A stretch of DNA of 64,000 nucleotides from Chondrus crispus (Eukaryota; Rhodophyta; Florideophyceae; Gigartinales; Gigartinaceae), in the NCBI RefSeq assembly GCF_000350225.1, contig NW_005178701.1:62001-126000 (forward strand), given 5' to 3'. Below the pieces are notes generated by a model. That model ran no database searches and was not told the origin of the DNA. It saw only the letters and a list, made by a program, of their open reading frames with translations. Below are positions 51,362 to 63,223 of this stretch, in pieces. Each line of letters begins with the position of its first letter. The stretch's first letter is position 1. Made by a program: the position numbers and the translations under genes.

Positions 51362-52110
51362 TCATAGAACACACTCATTGCCTAAATGTTCACCAGTTGA
51401 TTGGTCATCTTCGGCCTTGGCGAGCCCCGTCCTCCGACGCCCCCAGCCCAAACCTGTTGTGCCCCCGAACATGACGCCTGTACCCCTGCGGGGTGTGTTC
51501 ACCACGTGTTCGTCTTGTCCGATGTGACGAGCGAGCCCTACGTGTTTCAGCCCTGTATTAGGTTTCGGCCTCACATTCTGCGAGTTCGAAGACGGAGAGA
51601 ATTTTCGAACAGGAGCATAAGTTATGGGCTCACGGCGTCGCCTCATGTCCTCTGCAAACCTGCGCAAACGGGACGCCAGTCCCACAGAAGACGTTCTTCG
51701 AACGTTGTTTTTTCTCTTGGCTACTTTCCCTTTACATTTGGGGGGATTCAAGCTCTCTTGTATGCTCATACACATAACTCTCCTTCTCCCGTCGTTAGAA
51801 TTAAGCGGTAACATATTGAAGCGCATGCTTCCATTGTCGAAGTCTTCCATGCTTGAACTCCAACGCACCCTTTTCTTATTCTCATGTTCCTGAGGAATGC
51901 ATGAAGCCCACTGGGATCAGAGAGCTCTACGACTAATTTATACTCGCTGTAGTTCAAGGCCCAAGACTCGCTGCTCTGGTTTGCGCCTTTTTTAACAACC
52001 CAGTGTCCGCTATATGTGGCATTTACTCTATCTTTTTTGCAGGCGTGAAACCTCCTGATTAGTGACTTCCACTCTATTGTAGAGTCTACTCCGCGTGAAT
52101 AAAGCCGCCG
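51362..52110 (-). pseudogene. Uncharacterised ORF pair, probably one frameshifted gene
   Basis: Upper part (about 52,110-51,860, no ATG at its head) reads FHACKKDRVNATYSGHW, then KLVVELSDPSGLHAFLRN. Near 51,860 the protein-like sequence appears to switch to a neighbouring frame that is open to 51,362 (from an ATG at 51,850: MEDFDNGSMRFNMLP, later a basic region SVGLASRLRRFAEDMRRRREP). The product would be basic and Arg-rich at the end. I do not recognise a family. It could be a decayed transposon gene, a gene with an unseen intron, or chance. Confidence 0.25.
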
Positions 52111-55100
52111 TCACTGTACGCTTTCTGCGCACTTCAAATTTGCCAACTAGAATCGCACATGTCCTTGGTGGTCTGAGTATTCAGGCGTCATCCACGTCGG
52201 ACAAAAACTGGAATTTCGAAACATTTTGCGTCCTCGAGACGCGATTTGCATCAAGACGCGGACGTGGCCATGATAATTGAAGTTGAGGCAACATGAAACA
52301 CGAATTGCAGGTACCTCTTCTTCTTCGAAAAACTGCCATTGGACAGCATTTCGCTTTGCGTGTTGTAGTTTTCGAAATATTTCAGACCAATGCTACAGAA
52401 ATATGCTCATATCGCCTTCCTTCCAGCTGCCCGACAGACTTGATATCAAGAGGCCCACGGCCACCTCAAGGTCGCATACATTTCCGCAAGCAATGACGCT
52501 GTTCTTCTCCTTCCATCAGCACGTGCGAACGCATTGGAAAACGTTGTGCGACTCATGAAACGGAGTCAGGCAGCCGTTGGCGTCGGTCAGCATGGCGCTG
52601 ATATGTAAGGTATCTAAATTTCTCAGACTCATGTGTTTCGAAGTTAAACGCGGTATTTCTACATTTCGTCACTCAGCCTCGAGGTGTGGAACCCCTAAAT
52701 GTGGCTTTCCCAATTGGCGCTCACTTTTCATCATCCTGCCTCACGTGAGAGGTACTGAAAGTCGAAAACATCACTGAACGTAATTCATCGAACAACTCGC
52801 TTTCTTATGCTCATAATCGGGCGTTGAGGCAAACTCCTCCTCCTTCTCCATGTGATCCACAAGCGGGACGATCAGAGAACTTGGTGTCATGCCAGTCGTG
52901 TGGAGAAGGAGAGCAGTGGGCCTGGAAGATCTGGGAAAGTGCTTGATTTCTTCCACCGCCCCATGATAATCGTCTCCGTCGTGACTGTCCACAAATTCTC
53001 AATCGCTATTTTATGCACGCGCGGCGGCTTCCACAAGGGCGGCAGTTCAATGTGTTCGGGCACGTGCGAGCGCATCTCACAGCAATGCCTACCAATTGTC
53101 CCGACTGATATTTAACTTTTAGTTGTTTTTGGTGGTGTTCTTGGAGCAACACTGTGTTAGCATTAGATGTCGGAAACTGTCGAATGGTGTCCATGGCCTG
53201 AAGTATAGTCCGCAGAAACACAAGAGTGTCCCAAATATGCATATTATTACAAAAATGCAATAATTATATTTTTGTATGGCACTCGAGTTTTGGTACAAGC
53301 TCCATGAGCCGTGACATCAACAAGCAACATCACCCATTTCCCGGGCGCTTCCAATCATCCTTTGTGGACTGAGTTGTGTGTGTGGTGTGGACTTTGCCTT
53401 GTTCTGTGTGCACGGCTTGTCCCCGGCGTTGGTGAAACTCAGTCCACGGGCAGGGCGCGCCAGGCATGTCGATCTCGCCTGGAACACGATGGTTTGGGCA
53501 TATTTCAGAAACGAGGAAGTTCAACTCCTGCGGTGTGGAGCGAGAGAGTGCGGTTCAGCCGCTGGGAGCTGCGGTATATGGCCTTGGAGAGTACTCACCT
53601 CCTCGCTGCTGTTGCATTACATAACCAGAGTCTCGACGTACGAATTGCTTCACGATAGCAGTGGTTGGGCTGGTGCGGCTCCATGCTCCCTCTTGGAAAC
53701 GCCAGTGCTGCCGCTCTGCAAGTTTATTGTGTAATATTTGTTTAGAGTCAGAATCAATAATATATATTATTGATTCTGACTCTAAACAAATCGCCTCAAG
53801 GTGGAATCAAGTCTAGTGATCTCGTGCTCTAATCGATTCACGAGGCCAATACAATATCATATTGTCATCTTGTTTGTTTGCTGAATGGTACGCATGATGC
53901 GTAATTCTGAGGGTTACGGTGTATTGCACTGTACTGAACATCTGCGGAAAAGGGTTTTGTAAGCAGTCCTGTTTGTTTGCCCACGTTCGTAATACCACAG
54001 GAAATCCACTTCGAAAGAACTAAGACAAAACGACAAGTGCAGAATGAAAAACATTTCATGCTTTTAACTGTATTTACAGTTTGCGAGTGTCCAACATTGT
54101 ACAGTAGTTACAGTGCTTCTCCAAGCGCCAAACCCAATACTGTATCAGTTTTCAAATGAAGTCACTTTCGCCTCCTTCAATTCTTTGCAGTGTGGTTCCA
54201 TCCGGATAGGACAACACAGTGGGTACAAGTAAGTAAGGCACAGCCACATAAAGTCACCGCCGGCCGCTCTCCCCGAGGTAGGAGAGAGCATCAGTGTTAA
54301 TGGCGTCCACACACAGGATGTGGTCAGAGTGTAGTACACTGTATTGTACACTCAGTGTACAATTTATTTTAGATAGATAGAGGTTCGCCCCAGTAGCACA
54401 GTGCTGTAAGGCGTCCCCAGTGTGGAGCAAAGTAATGTCCGCAATACCTGTTGTGCGAATAAGCGCATCATGTGCTTTGACATGAGCTTGTTGTGGCAAA
54501 AAATGGAGACACTCATGCGGGAGTAGCACTAAAGAATATCATTACTGAGTTGACTAGAACGCTCATTATTAAACCAGTTGATTGAATGCACTCGTTTTCC
54601 AATACGTACAATATTCCATGTTGTACAATTCTGTACCCAAATTCCTACATCTCGGACATGGACAGAATAATACTGACCGCATGAGCCGTGTCTCTGAGAC
54701 GTCAAAAGGATTGTGCACAAGGATCACAGCATTCTATTGGCTTAAGGAAACGACAAGGTTGCGCCCACCTCCACAATATCTTTATCTCAGGGAATTTCTC
54801 TCTGGAGAACTCCGTCAAACCGAAAACACAAAAACGTAGTGTGATTTCCAGACTTCTTGCAACGGCTTTCGTTGACTATTTTACGATAATCATCAACCCC
54901 TCAATGCATATTCATAAGAGTCGGAAAAGCTTCAGATGTAGCGAGTTATGTATGCTCATTGCTGTTGTTGCAGTTGTTAGAGATATTTGATGGTTGGTCT
55001 GGGAATACGATTTTGACCACTCTATCACCATACATATTTAACTAATCCCGCACAGATTCCACCTAATTTTGTCCATTGTTAAGGGAGCTCAAGGTTAAAG

Positions 55101-55839
55101 TTTCCTTTTTACGATCAGCGGGCCCGTAACGAGTCAGAGCTTGCCAATAGGATTCCATCCAGTGTTTTGCGATAATATAGAGTCGTGGAACAAACTTAAA
55201 GAGGGCTTTGTCGTCCTGTCTGCTTGCTAGACGCCCGATGTTCCAACATGTCAGAAGGGGCATGTCAGTACTTTGGGAAACACGGGAGAAGCGAGGGAGG
55301 GGAAAACGCGCCTTCTTTACCTGGTTTATTGTCCCGATCGTTCCTGTTCTTCCTATCGTCACTCTTGCTAGTTCAGCTCATCTACAGTGGCGGGAGTGCC
55401 CTCCTCGTCACCGACTCCAGTTAAACGGCAACGATGCTGAAAAGGCAGTAGGCACTAAAAATCGTAATGAAGAGAGAAGGGCGAAAAAACAACCAGTGAT
55501 GGCCTTCAAAGACCAAAGAAAGCAGATGCAACTAAGAAGACCGATATATATATGCATCGCGAGCGTTGATGCATGACCTGAAGCAGAAATGAACACATCT
55601 AAGCATCTACACACAGAAACAAGGGCTATATGTGGATTCAGATTTTGTGTTTAAATGGCCCGATCCTTGTAGTTTATCGCGCAGATGAAGAAAATGACAC
55701 ACTCACATGGCCTCCACAGCTTCTGGGTCAAGCAAAGGGGACGTTTTTGGTTATCTCCATATGCCATCGTCTCACAACGCAAGATCCTCTCTTACTTTTA
55801 TCGGGTGGCACTATGCAAATAGCAGCGAGTTTAATATAA
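52111..55839. other. Long stretch without a supported gene
   Basis: About 3.7 kb, AT-richer than the gene island. Short frames on both strands (for example 52,771-52,992 minus, 53,311-53,658 plus, 55,208-55,576 plus) carry no motif I know. The one notable feature is the perfect palindrome at 53,736-53,791. Confidence 0.5.
53736..53791. repeat. Perfect 56-bp loop-free palindrome
   Basis: Two exact 28-bp arms (ATTTGTTTAGAGTCAGAATC ... and its reverse complement) meeting at an AT-rich centre (TATATA). No flanking repeat or ORF explains it. Confidence 0.92.
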
Positions 55840-55977
55840 TGTGGTTCCACCCAGATAGGGCACCACCCAAAGATAGGGCACTGCCCTTAAGGCACCGATA
55901 GCTTTCACGCAAATAAAGCCGCCGGCGCTCCGACCACCTTCGGGGGTCGGAGGCATCGGTCTGATCTTGGCATCACA
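55840..55977 (+). repeat. 5' LTR of copia-A
   Basis: 138 bp, TGTGGTTCCA ... GGCATCACA. It has AATAAAG followed by the stem-loop CTCCGACC/GGTCGGAG that recurs with changes in the LTRs of copia-B and copia-C. Confidence 0.88.
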
Positions 55978-55999
55978 GGTTATGGGCACCAAATACACC

Positions 56000-56810
56000 A
56001 CTGACAATCGATCCGCGGCATCCAGACATCACAGAGATATACGGGAAAGCTGTTGGCGAAATCAGATACATCGCCGACAGCACCCGGCCCTACATCGCGT
56101 TCGCAACCACGTCCCTCGCCCGCGCCCTGAAGAAGCCAACCGCGCGGCATTGGAAGCTACTGCAGAGACTGGTACAATACCTCCACACGACGCGATCGGA
56201 AGGCATCCTCATGCCCAGAGGCAAGTGCAACAGCCTCACGATACAAGCGTACTCGGACGCTGATTTTGCCAACGATGTGACAACCCAAAAGTCCACCACT
56301 GGTACTGTGACACTGCTCACCGCCGTGCCAGTGCAGTGGCTGGCACAACAACAACCCATCGTCGCCAAAAGCACCTGCGAGGCAGAATATATTGCCGCCG
56401 CTGAAACCGCCACGCTCACACTGTAGTTGGCCAGCATGACGAGTGAAACGACCATTCCCACACACTAACCAAAGCTGCATATACAAAACACTGCAGCAGC
56501 GCAAATGGCGCAAAACAAAGGAGCCACAAGAAGGAGAAAATGTATCAACATTCGCTACCACTTCTTGCACGAAACCGTACAAACCGGCAAAATCAAGGTC
56601 CGTCTCATACCGACGAAAGACCAAAAAGCCGACATCTTCACGAAACTGTTCAAGAACACAATTTATGCCAAACACAAATCCAGCATACAAATCCAAGCTC
56701 TCCCCCCCCCCCCCTTCCAGCACGAAGAGGCAGCCCGCGAGTCCGGGGGAGTGTGGATCCATCCAGAAAACAGCATGACTCGCGACCTGCCTCAAGTCAC
56801 CGAAACAAGA
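56000..56810 (+). pseudogene. Copia-A pol remnant: RNase H
   Basis: Frames in this stretch read EIYGKAVGEIRYIADS, SLARALKKPTARHWKLLQRLV, AYSDADFANDV with the RNase H aspartate, CEAEYIAAAETATLTL, and after a stop NIRYHFLHETVQTGK and LIPTKDQKADIFTKLF. This is the C-terminal part of a copia pol with at least one stop (after ATLTL) and frame changes. It aligns residue by residue with copia-B (57,150-57,829 and 58,592-58,700 minus). Confidence 0.8.
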
Positions 56811-56946
56811 TGATACCACCCAGATAGGGCACCACCCTAAGATAGGGCACCGCCCCTAAGGCTCCTAGAGGTTACACTCAAATAAAGCCGCCGGCGCTCC
56901 GACCACCATCGGGGGTCGGAGGCATCGGTCTGATTTTTGCATCACA
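56811..56946 (+). repeat. 3' LTR of copia-A
   Basis: 136 bp, TGATACCACC ... TGCATCACA, the counterpart of 55,840-55,977; followed by the duplicate TATAA. Confidence 0.88.
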
Positions 56947-57031
56947 TATAAACAACTTGTCACTAATCGCAAATTTTCTCCAAGAGCACGTGCAATTTGG
57001 GGAACCCCATCATTCACTGAACCGTGTGAAG

Positions 57032-57166
57032 TGTGATGCCAAGAACTGGTCCGATGCCTCCGGCCACGGATCGTGGCGGAGGCGACGGCGCCTTATTTGC
57101 AACTGAGTAAATAACGCCTTATTGGCATTGTCCTACCTGTAGCTGTGTCTTATCTGGATGGAACCA
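57032..57166 (-). repeat. 3' LTR of copia-B
   Basis: About 135 bp, homologous to 63,224-63,361; the U3 start reads TGGTTCC and has lost two bases relative to the other LTR. Confidence 0.85.
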
Positions 57167-57829
57167 GGTATATTTTGTTTTGGTGGCGCGTTGGCGGAGC
57201 GTCGACTTGATTCTGGATGGAATCACACTCCCCCCGACGCGAGGGCAGCGTGTTCTTGATGTCCCGTATTGCTATGTTCAGCTTGTGGGCTCTGTAGAGG
57301 GTCGTCTTGACGGGTTTCGTGAGTATGTCGGCGTATTGTTCAGCCGATGGTATTCTACTGACTTGTAATTTTCCCTGTTGGACCGTGTTGTGGAGAAAAT
57401 GATATCTGACGTCGATGCGTTTTCTCCTTTTCGTTGCTCCCATGCTCTTTGTAATTTGCACCGTTGCTGTATTATCTACATGCAGGGTGGGCGTGCGGGT
57501 GGGGAGGTGAAGTTCACAGACGAGGTTGTGCTGCTATAGTGTCAGGGTCGTGGTCTCGGCAACGGCGATGTATTCCGCCTCGCAAGTGCTTTTTGCGACG
57601 ACGGGTTGTTGCCTCGCTAGCCATGAACCGGGGCTCCGTTCACTAGTGTTACCATGCGATGACCGATTTCCGGCATGTTGCATCGTTCGCATAGTAGGCG
57701 TCTGAGTATGCGCTGATGGTGATTTCGCGGTTTTTGACCACTGGCATGAGGATGCCTTCGTCACGAGTACTGTAGAGGTACTGTGCAAGTCGATGCAGCA
57801 GATTCTAGTGGCGCTGTGTGGGATTCTTC

Positions 57830-58597
57830 TGTGGGAAAACGGGTACCGACCAGTGTCGGTAAACATAACAACCAGGAGGGAGATCCCGTACGGGTGATCA
57901 GACGATACTGGAAAGGCAGGCGATAACTCAGCTTGTACACGGGGTGCACGTACCGCCACGAGTGACAGGTGGCGGTGGAATGGCCACGTGTACCGCCGTA
58001 CGTATAACGTCCCGATAACGTACAGTACACTAGAAGGTCCTACTGTAGGGGCGTAGAAATTAGTGTATTAGGAGTGTCAACCGGGGGAGTCCTAACTAGC
58101 ACACGTGGTGCGCGCTCTGCTTGCGAGTACAGGTGGCAGGAGTACAGCCACGTGTGCCGCTGTACAGATTACTCCTCGGTGGAGTACAGTAGAGGTACTC
58201 CACTGTAGTGATCCAAAGTAGAAGTGGATCACTACTGTACTGCCCGGCCGCCGGAGGTCGACGTACTTAGGGGCCGAGGCAGTACGCCCCCAAAGTAAAG
58301 GGGGCAGCGACCCCCTTTGGCGATAACTGAGGAAAAAGAGGCAGATCTTCCCGTGCGGGTTATTCTTGAGGGCCGGAAGCACACGCTCCCCAGTTTGGTC
58401 GTTCCACCGCCTGGTGGAAGCGTATGCCCATTCAGCCCTATCCCCTCCAGGGTCACAATTCCACTCGCCCGTTTACCGGAGTCATAACTGCCGCCCTCGC
58501 AGAGAGGTTGGTGGTGTTGTAATTTTACCGCTGCCGTGGACACCCCCTCCGTGACGGGGTAAAAACCGAACAACCGGAAGGTTCTATATTATTACAT
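57830..58597 (-). repeat. Solo LTR, family 3
   Basis: 768 bp, minus-strand ends TGTAATAATATAG ... GTTTTCCCACA, with TCTTC (plus strand) on both sides (57,825-57,829; 58,598-58,602). It sits inside the pol of copia-B exactly between the coding bases of ALK and NPTQRH. Two hairpins lie close together: GTGGAGTAC/GTACTCCAC (about 58,177-58,202) and GTAGTGATCCA/TGGATCACTAC (58,205-58,235). Confidence 0.9.
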
Positions 58598-59381
58598 CTT
58601 CAGCGCATGTGCGAGCGTGGTTGCTGCGAATGGTGTGTCCGGGCGCGCGCCGTCCGCTATGAATCTTATTTCACCAACTGTTTTGCCATATATAGTGGCA
58701 ATGTCAGCTCGCATTTCCTCTTCGTCAGTGGGCGGGTCCATTTTTATTCCGTCCAGATATGGGGTGGTCCTCTTGTTGCATCCTGTCTGCGCGAGGAGTG
58801 TGACCACGGTATCGATGTGCGACGGTTGGGAGATGTGTATTCCCTGAGGTGTGTGCCTGATTTTCCAGTTGAGGTACGAGGTCGGGCGTCCCATTCTTTT
58901 CACTGTATACTTTTTTGGAGTGTGTGGTACAGTGAGTCGATCATGGATTTTGTGAAGGCGATTGGTAAAAAATCGTCCATGCTTATGCCAACTATCAGCG
59001 TGTCCTTCCCTTCTGTTTTCGTGAAGAGGGACGTGTCTGAGCGCATTTGTTTGTACCCGTGACTCTTGAGGTGTGCATGCAGTTAGGTGCTGTAAACTTT
59101 GGCTGTGCCGTATACGTTTCCTTGTAGTTGCCCGTGTGTGGCTGCGTGCTTGAAGAATCCTTCGAACCGCCTTGGTTGCCATACGAACCCTTTCTTGTTG
59201 TGTTGGTATGCCTCGTGGAGGTACGCTCCAGATATGTCGAAGTGTTCGATCTCCATGTTGCAGGACGCAGCTATGGCGAAATGGGTGGGGATCGTGCTTC
59301 TGTCAGCCATGTACGTCGCTGTCTTCTCCGGATCGTTATGAGTGTGTGGCGTCATTCTGTCTCCGCGAATCGAGCACGGTG

Positions 59382-59415
59382 CAAGAGGGATCACACAGCC
59401 GTGTGATCCCTCTTG
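59382..59415. repeat. 15-bp inverted duplication in copia-B RT
   Basis: Arms CAAGAGGGATCACAC and its reverse complement around AGCC. It interrupts the conserved stretch ahead of RGDRM in reverse transcriptase, so it is a mutation of the element and not an original motif. Confidence 0.85.
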
Positions 59416-61362
59416 TAACGATATGTCATCGTCGTCGGGATGATGTCCCGTACTGTCTGTCTGCGATCGCCAGTCAATTGCCTCCATCTCGTCAAGTTGA
59501 TTGAGTTTGGTGTCGTGTGCGTCTGCCCATTGTCTGGCGTCTGCGTATTGGCGCGCTTGCTTCAGAGTTTTAGGGGGGGTAGTGTTGGTGACAGTCGTCG
59601 GGATGTGTGCTGTTCTTGCAATTATTCTTCGGCGTGCTCTGTGTTCTGTCCACTTCCATGGTGTTTTCGCAGGGATCCTGCTGCCTGTGGTAGGCTCTGA
59701 ACTCCGCTGCTCGCATTTTGCTGTACCTTCGGGTTTGAAGGTTTTCGACACAGATATGTCTCGTTCATTGCGTACATGTATCTCACTTGTGATGCCTTGC
59801 TGTGGAGTTTTGGCATGTTGGGTTTGAGAATGGGGGTATATCCCAGTTGTCCGAACGCCATAATTTTTTTGAGCTGTGGCTTTTGCCGATAGCACGGCGT
59901 GTGAGGGATTCCTTTTACCGCGTGGTGGTAAGTTCTGTTGTATTTAAATACAGCATCGCTCAAGGCGTCTTGCCAGTACACGTCGTGGAGTTTGCTGTGT
60001 GCGAGCGTGGCTCTCACTTTATCCATGAGTGTGCGATTGATGCGCTCGGCGAGAGCGTTCTCCTGCGGCGTGTATGTCGTTGTCAGTCGGTATTGGATTC
60101 CTCTGTGTTCGAGCTACTTCTGTACTTATTTGGCGAGGTACTCTTTCGCGTTGTCCGTCACGAGGAGTCTCGGTTGCTCTCCATTTTCCGTTGCTATCCT
60201 ATCGATGGCTTGGATGATTGTGTGTGGCACTTGTGCCCTGTTGTGGAGGCAGAAAACCCATATATATCTCGTGTTTGTATCGATGACTGTAAGGAAGTAG
60301 CGACAGTTATGTTGGAACGGGGGGTGTATTTGGCCGGAGACATCCGAAGAGAGACTCTATCCTCTTTCTGCGTGGTGTGCGGTGCGTTTGTGTGGCCTCG
60401 TGGCTGTTTTCTGTGTATGCACCCGGTGCATGTCATTTGTGCACTGGTGTCTGGTAGGCCTTTTGGCATTCCAGGGAGTAACTGGTGTCGTGACATGTGA
60501 GCTATGGTCTTTGGGTTGGCGTGGTTGAGGCGGATGCGCCATTCAGCCATTTGCTGTGCTGCAGCCGTGGGGATTTGTCGTCGCGACTGTGTGGTGGGTG
60601 TGTTTGGCAGTGTAGGTGTTTGTCGTCGCGTTGTGTTGAGGGGTATTTGATCGCTGCGTCGCCGTGTGTGGGGGGATATGTGATTGGGGGCGCCTGCATT
60701 TTTTTGGGTGATGGTTTAGCAGAAGTTTTGCTGGTCGTTGTTTTACGGTTGTATGTCCTTGCTGCTTTGGCTTTTGCTTGTTGTTGGAGGCGGGACTGCC
60801 CGTCTTGGAAATGTGCGGTGAGTTGTGCTGGTGGCAAGCGCGTTGGTTTGTGAAGTGTTGCTTTGGTTCTGGAGAACGTCACGTGTCCGTGTGCTGCCAG
60901 GTCGTGTACCGATAGCAAATTTTCCTTGATGCTCGGCGCGTACACGGCTGGTACTCGTACGCTATTCCTCTTCCGTGATCTTGATTGTGCCGGTGTGTGT
61001 GATCGGGACGCGTTGGCCGGTTGCCGTGGTGGTTAGTGTACCTTTGCTGAGTCTCATACGCGCGTGGAGTGTAGCGGTATGAGTTAGATTTGCTCCGGAG
61101 TCGATGATGAATTTTTGCTTGCCTTCGCTCGTATCGTGGCGTGTTTGTAATTGTTCTTCGATCGCGTGTAAACGACCATGCAACTGGTGCATGATGTTTG
61201 TATCGTCGGCCTGTATGTCGCCGTTGTTGTGCGCTTCTTGCGCTTGTGCGTGGGATCATTTCTGTTTGTACCTACGCGCGTAGCAATTTTCTGTTTCGTG
61301 GGTGCTACTTCTGTAAAACGTGCACCATGGACCTCTGTATGCTATAGGTTTTGTGTAGTGAG

Positions 61363-62401
61363 TGTAGTGCAATATGGGGCTCTACAGGGGGGTGAAAACA
61401 AAGGAAAAAATTGGATATGACAGATGATCCGTATTGAGGGTGACACGTGTGAATAATTGCACAGTTTCAATTTTTAATTATTTTATTTAGATAATTAGTT
61501 AGCATTAATTTTCCTGACATTAGATTAGATTTTGGATCTAGCGCCGCGTGCTAATGTAGTGGCTCCGGCGGGGCGATATATACCTTAGCGCACTGGCCAC
61601 CAAGTCAGTAAAGGTAACCCGAGTTGCCAGTGTCTGATATCGCCTTGGTCGAAGTCCGTCTTTCACAAGACATTCCTTTCTACTACAGATTACTTTATCC
61701 TTTGCGCTCGGGGGTTCCCTTTCCTTTTCCTTTATTTCCCTATCCTTTTCGATCTCTAATTCTACCTATTTTCCCTTATCTTGTGTTGGTTCCATCGGCC
61801 TCGGTTGCGACCGAACCGGTGTAGTTGTCTTGGCCATCGGGCGACACAGTTGACGTAGCGCTGCCACTGTGACCCATTTCCGACGGAGACTGTTGCAACG
61901 ACGTCTCCCTCGAAGGGCTTTGTCGTGTGTACAAGCCACTGTTGGTGCCATCGGCCTCGGTTCCGACCGAACCGGTGAAGGTGTTTCGAGCCATCGGGCG
62001 GCACAGTTGGTGTACCGTTGCTACTTTCATTTCATCCCGTCGGGCTGCGTTGGGACGCCCCCGTCGAAGGCCTTGTCGCGTTACAAGGTGTCGAAGAAGC
62101 TCAACGAGCATTGGCCTTAAAACCCAGTGTAACCGGGGTACCTAAGTACACGCCCCACCCCACACTCGTCGAGCAGTTCTCTTGGCAAGTCTCTACCACA
62201 TCGATCCCGGGCCGGGCTGTTTCTCTGTGCCCCCCTATCAAGGATCTGAGCTACTACGAGTCGCAAGCTCTTTTAAACGGAGAAGGGAGAGTCGGACACT
62301 CCGTAGCGCTGTGCCATCGGCAGTTCTTCTTTTTGTTGCTGTTGTTCTTTTTGCTGGACCATCGGACCGTGCTCTCTGCCTGACAGGTGCATTGCACTAC
62401 A
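61363..62401. repeat. LTR-type insertion, family 4, with internal 156-bp tandem
   Basis: 1,039 bp with ends TGTAGTGCAAT ... ATTGCACTACA (TG...CA, 11-bp inverted) and GTGAG on both sides (61,358-61,362; 62,402-62,406). It interrupts copia-B gag between SDKP and the YTKP region, as the intact order in copia-C shows. Inside, a 156-bp unit beginning CCATCGGCCTCGGTT is present twice (61,792 and 61,948). A TATATA stretch lies near 61,578. No coding capacity seen. Size, ends and duplication length suit a solo LTR, but a small non-autonomous TIR element is possible. Confidence 0.75.
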
Positions 62402-62406
62402 GTGAG

Positions 62407-63082
62407 GTTTGTCGCTCGCTGTTCTCCTGTGTTTCATTCTGGTTGTGCGTTTGCGCGGTTCTGGTGCTGATTGTTGGGTGTGCATCTGGGTGTGCATTAG
62501 CTGGACTTGGTGCACATGGTTGATAAACCCGTTGATGGTGAGGGGTGGGTTTCCTGTCATGATGATGGCTAGTTGTCCCATGTCTGGGTGCGCTGCCAGG
62601 CCCTGTATCATGTACCTCACTGTGGTGCGTTCCACATTGATATTTGGGAATTGCGCTACTTTCATCCTGTATCGGATCTCTCTGTGGTTTTCAACATAGT
62701 CGTTGAGCTCCTGTCTCTGTTGGTATCTGGTGTTGCCAGCTTCTGCATCGAGGAGCTCATGGTTCTCCGTCGACGATATGTCCACTGTATTCCTTATGAT
62801 GTGACAGATCGTTTGAGGTTCGTAACGTAGGATGCGGGGTGGCAGGACTTTGATGACTTCGTTGGTGAGACTTTGCATTATGGCTTTCCGGATCATGTCC
62901 GCTTTCTGTTGTTCTTGCGGTGCGTCCGTGTTCGGCTCTGTGGTCGTGCTCGGTGGTGTGGTGAGAAGGTGTGCTGCCTTGATCGTGCGAGCGTAGATCT
63001 CAAGTGCTTCGTACCAGTAAGTGTGATTACTTGCTGTGAGGCGGGGTAGTTGTCCCGGGGCCGATGCTTGTTGATCTGTCAT
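62407..63082 (-). pseudogene. gag: Copia-B gag, N-terminal part
   Basis: Starts at ATG 63,082 (MTDQQASAPGQLPRLTAS), about 140 bases after the 5' LTR. The protein reads HTYWYEALEIYARTIKAAHL, then helical gag regions (ADMIRKAIMQSLTNEVIKV, ELNDYVENHREIRYRMKV) typical of copia UBN2-like gag, up to AIIMTGNPPLTINGF and RKRTTRMKHRRTASDKP, where the LTR-type insertion begins. The open frame continues into the insertion to 62,273 but that tail is not gag. The rest of gag resumes near 61,340. The same N-terminus appears as a fragment at 8,759. Confidence 0.85.
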
Positions 63083-63223
63083 TGTTCCGTGGATTTCGAG
63101 AGCTGGGGACGAGGGTTAGTGTGGTGCGCGGGGTAGTGTTGGTCTTGCGCGTTTGTTGCAGTTGGGATTGGGGATCTTGTGCTGCGGCTCGGTAGTCAGT
63201 GGTAGTGTGTGGTGCCCATAAAG

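Larger units (their letters stand above)
55840..56946 (+). mobile_element. Copia-A: internally deleted short-LTR copia element
   Basis: 1,107 bp with LTRs at 55,840-55,977 and 56,811-56,946 and TATAA on both sides (55,835-55,839; 56,947-56,951). The interior keeps the leader after the 5' LTR (GGTTATGGGCACCA) and then jumps to the RNase H part of pol. Gag, protease, integrase and most of RT are missing. The intact duplication shows that either the deleted form itself transposed or a later deletion occurred inside an inserted copy. Confidence 0.88.
57150..61340 (-). pseudogene. pol: Copia-B gag end, protease, integrase, RT and RNase H (broken)
   Basis: In element order: GPWCTFYRSSTHETENCYARR closes gag (61,340-61,260). 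Protease site FIIDSGANLTHT near 61,100. Integrase zinc region RLNHANPKTIAHMSRHQLL ... CTGCIHRK near 60,500, and integrase core end TPQENALAERINRTL near 60,060. Reverse transcriptase with EIEHFDISGAYLHEAY near 59,240 and the catalytic SMDDFLPIAF near 58,980. RNase H CEAEYIAVAETTTLTL near 57,560 and YADILTKPV near 57,310. Many frame changes and stops, for example a Trp to stop change near 57,808 (PTQRH*NLLHR against PTARHWKLLQR in copia-A). A 15-bp inverted duplication at 59,382-59,415 disrupts RT. A solo LTR splits RT from RNase H. Confidence 0.85.

Noticed and set aside
55208..55576. 122-codon plus-strand frame
   Set aside because: No motif and no host-like codon use; treated as chance.
56744..56765. 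GGGGGAG followed by TGTGGATCCATCCAG as polypurine tract and LTR start of copia-A
   Set aside because: The 5' LTR with a good target duplication does not contain this extra segment, and copia-B has the same arrangement inside the coding end of pol; it is coding sequence resembling an LTR start.
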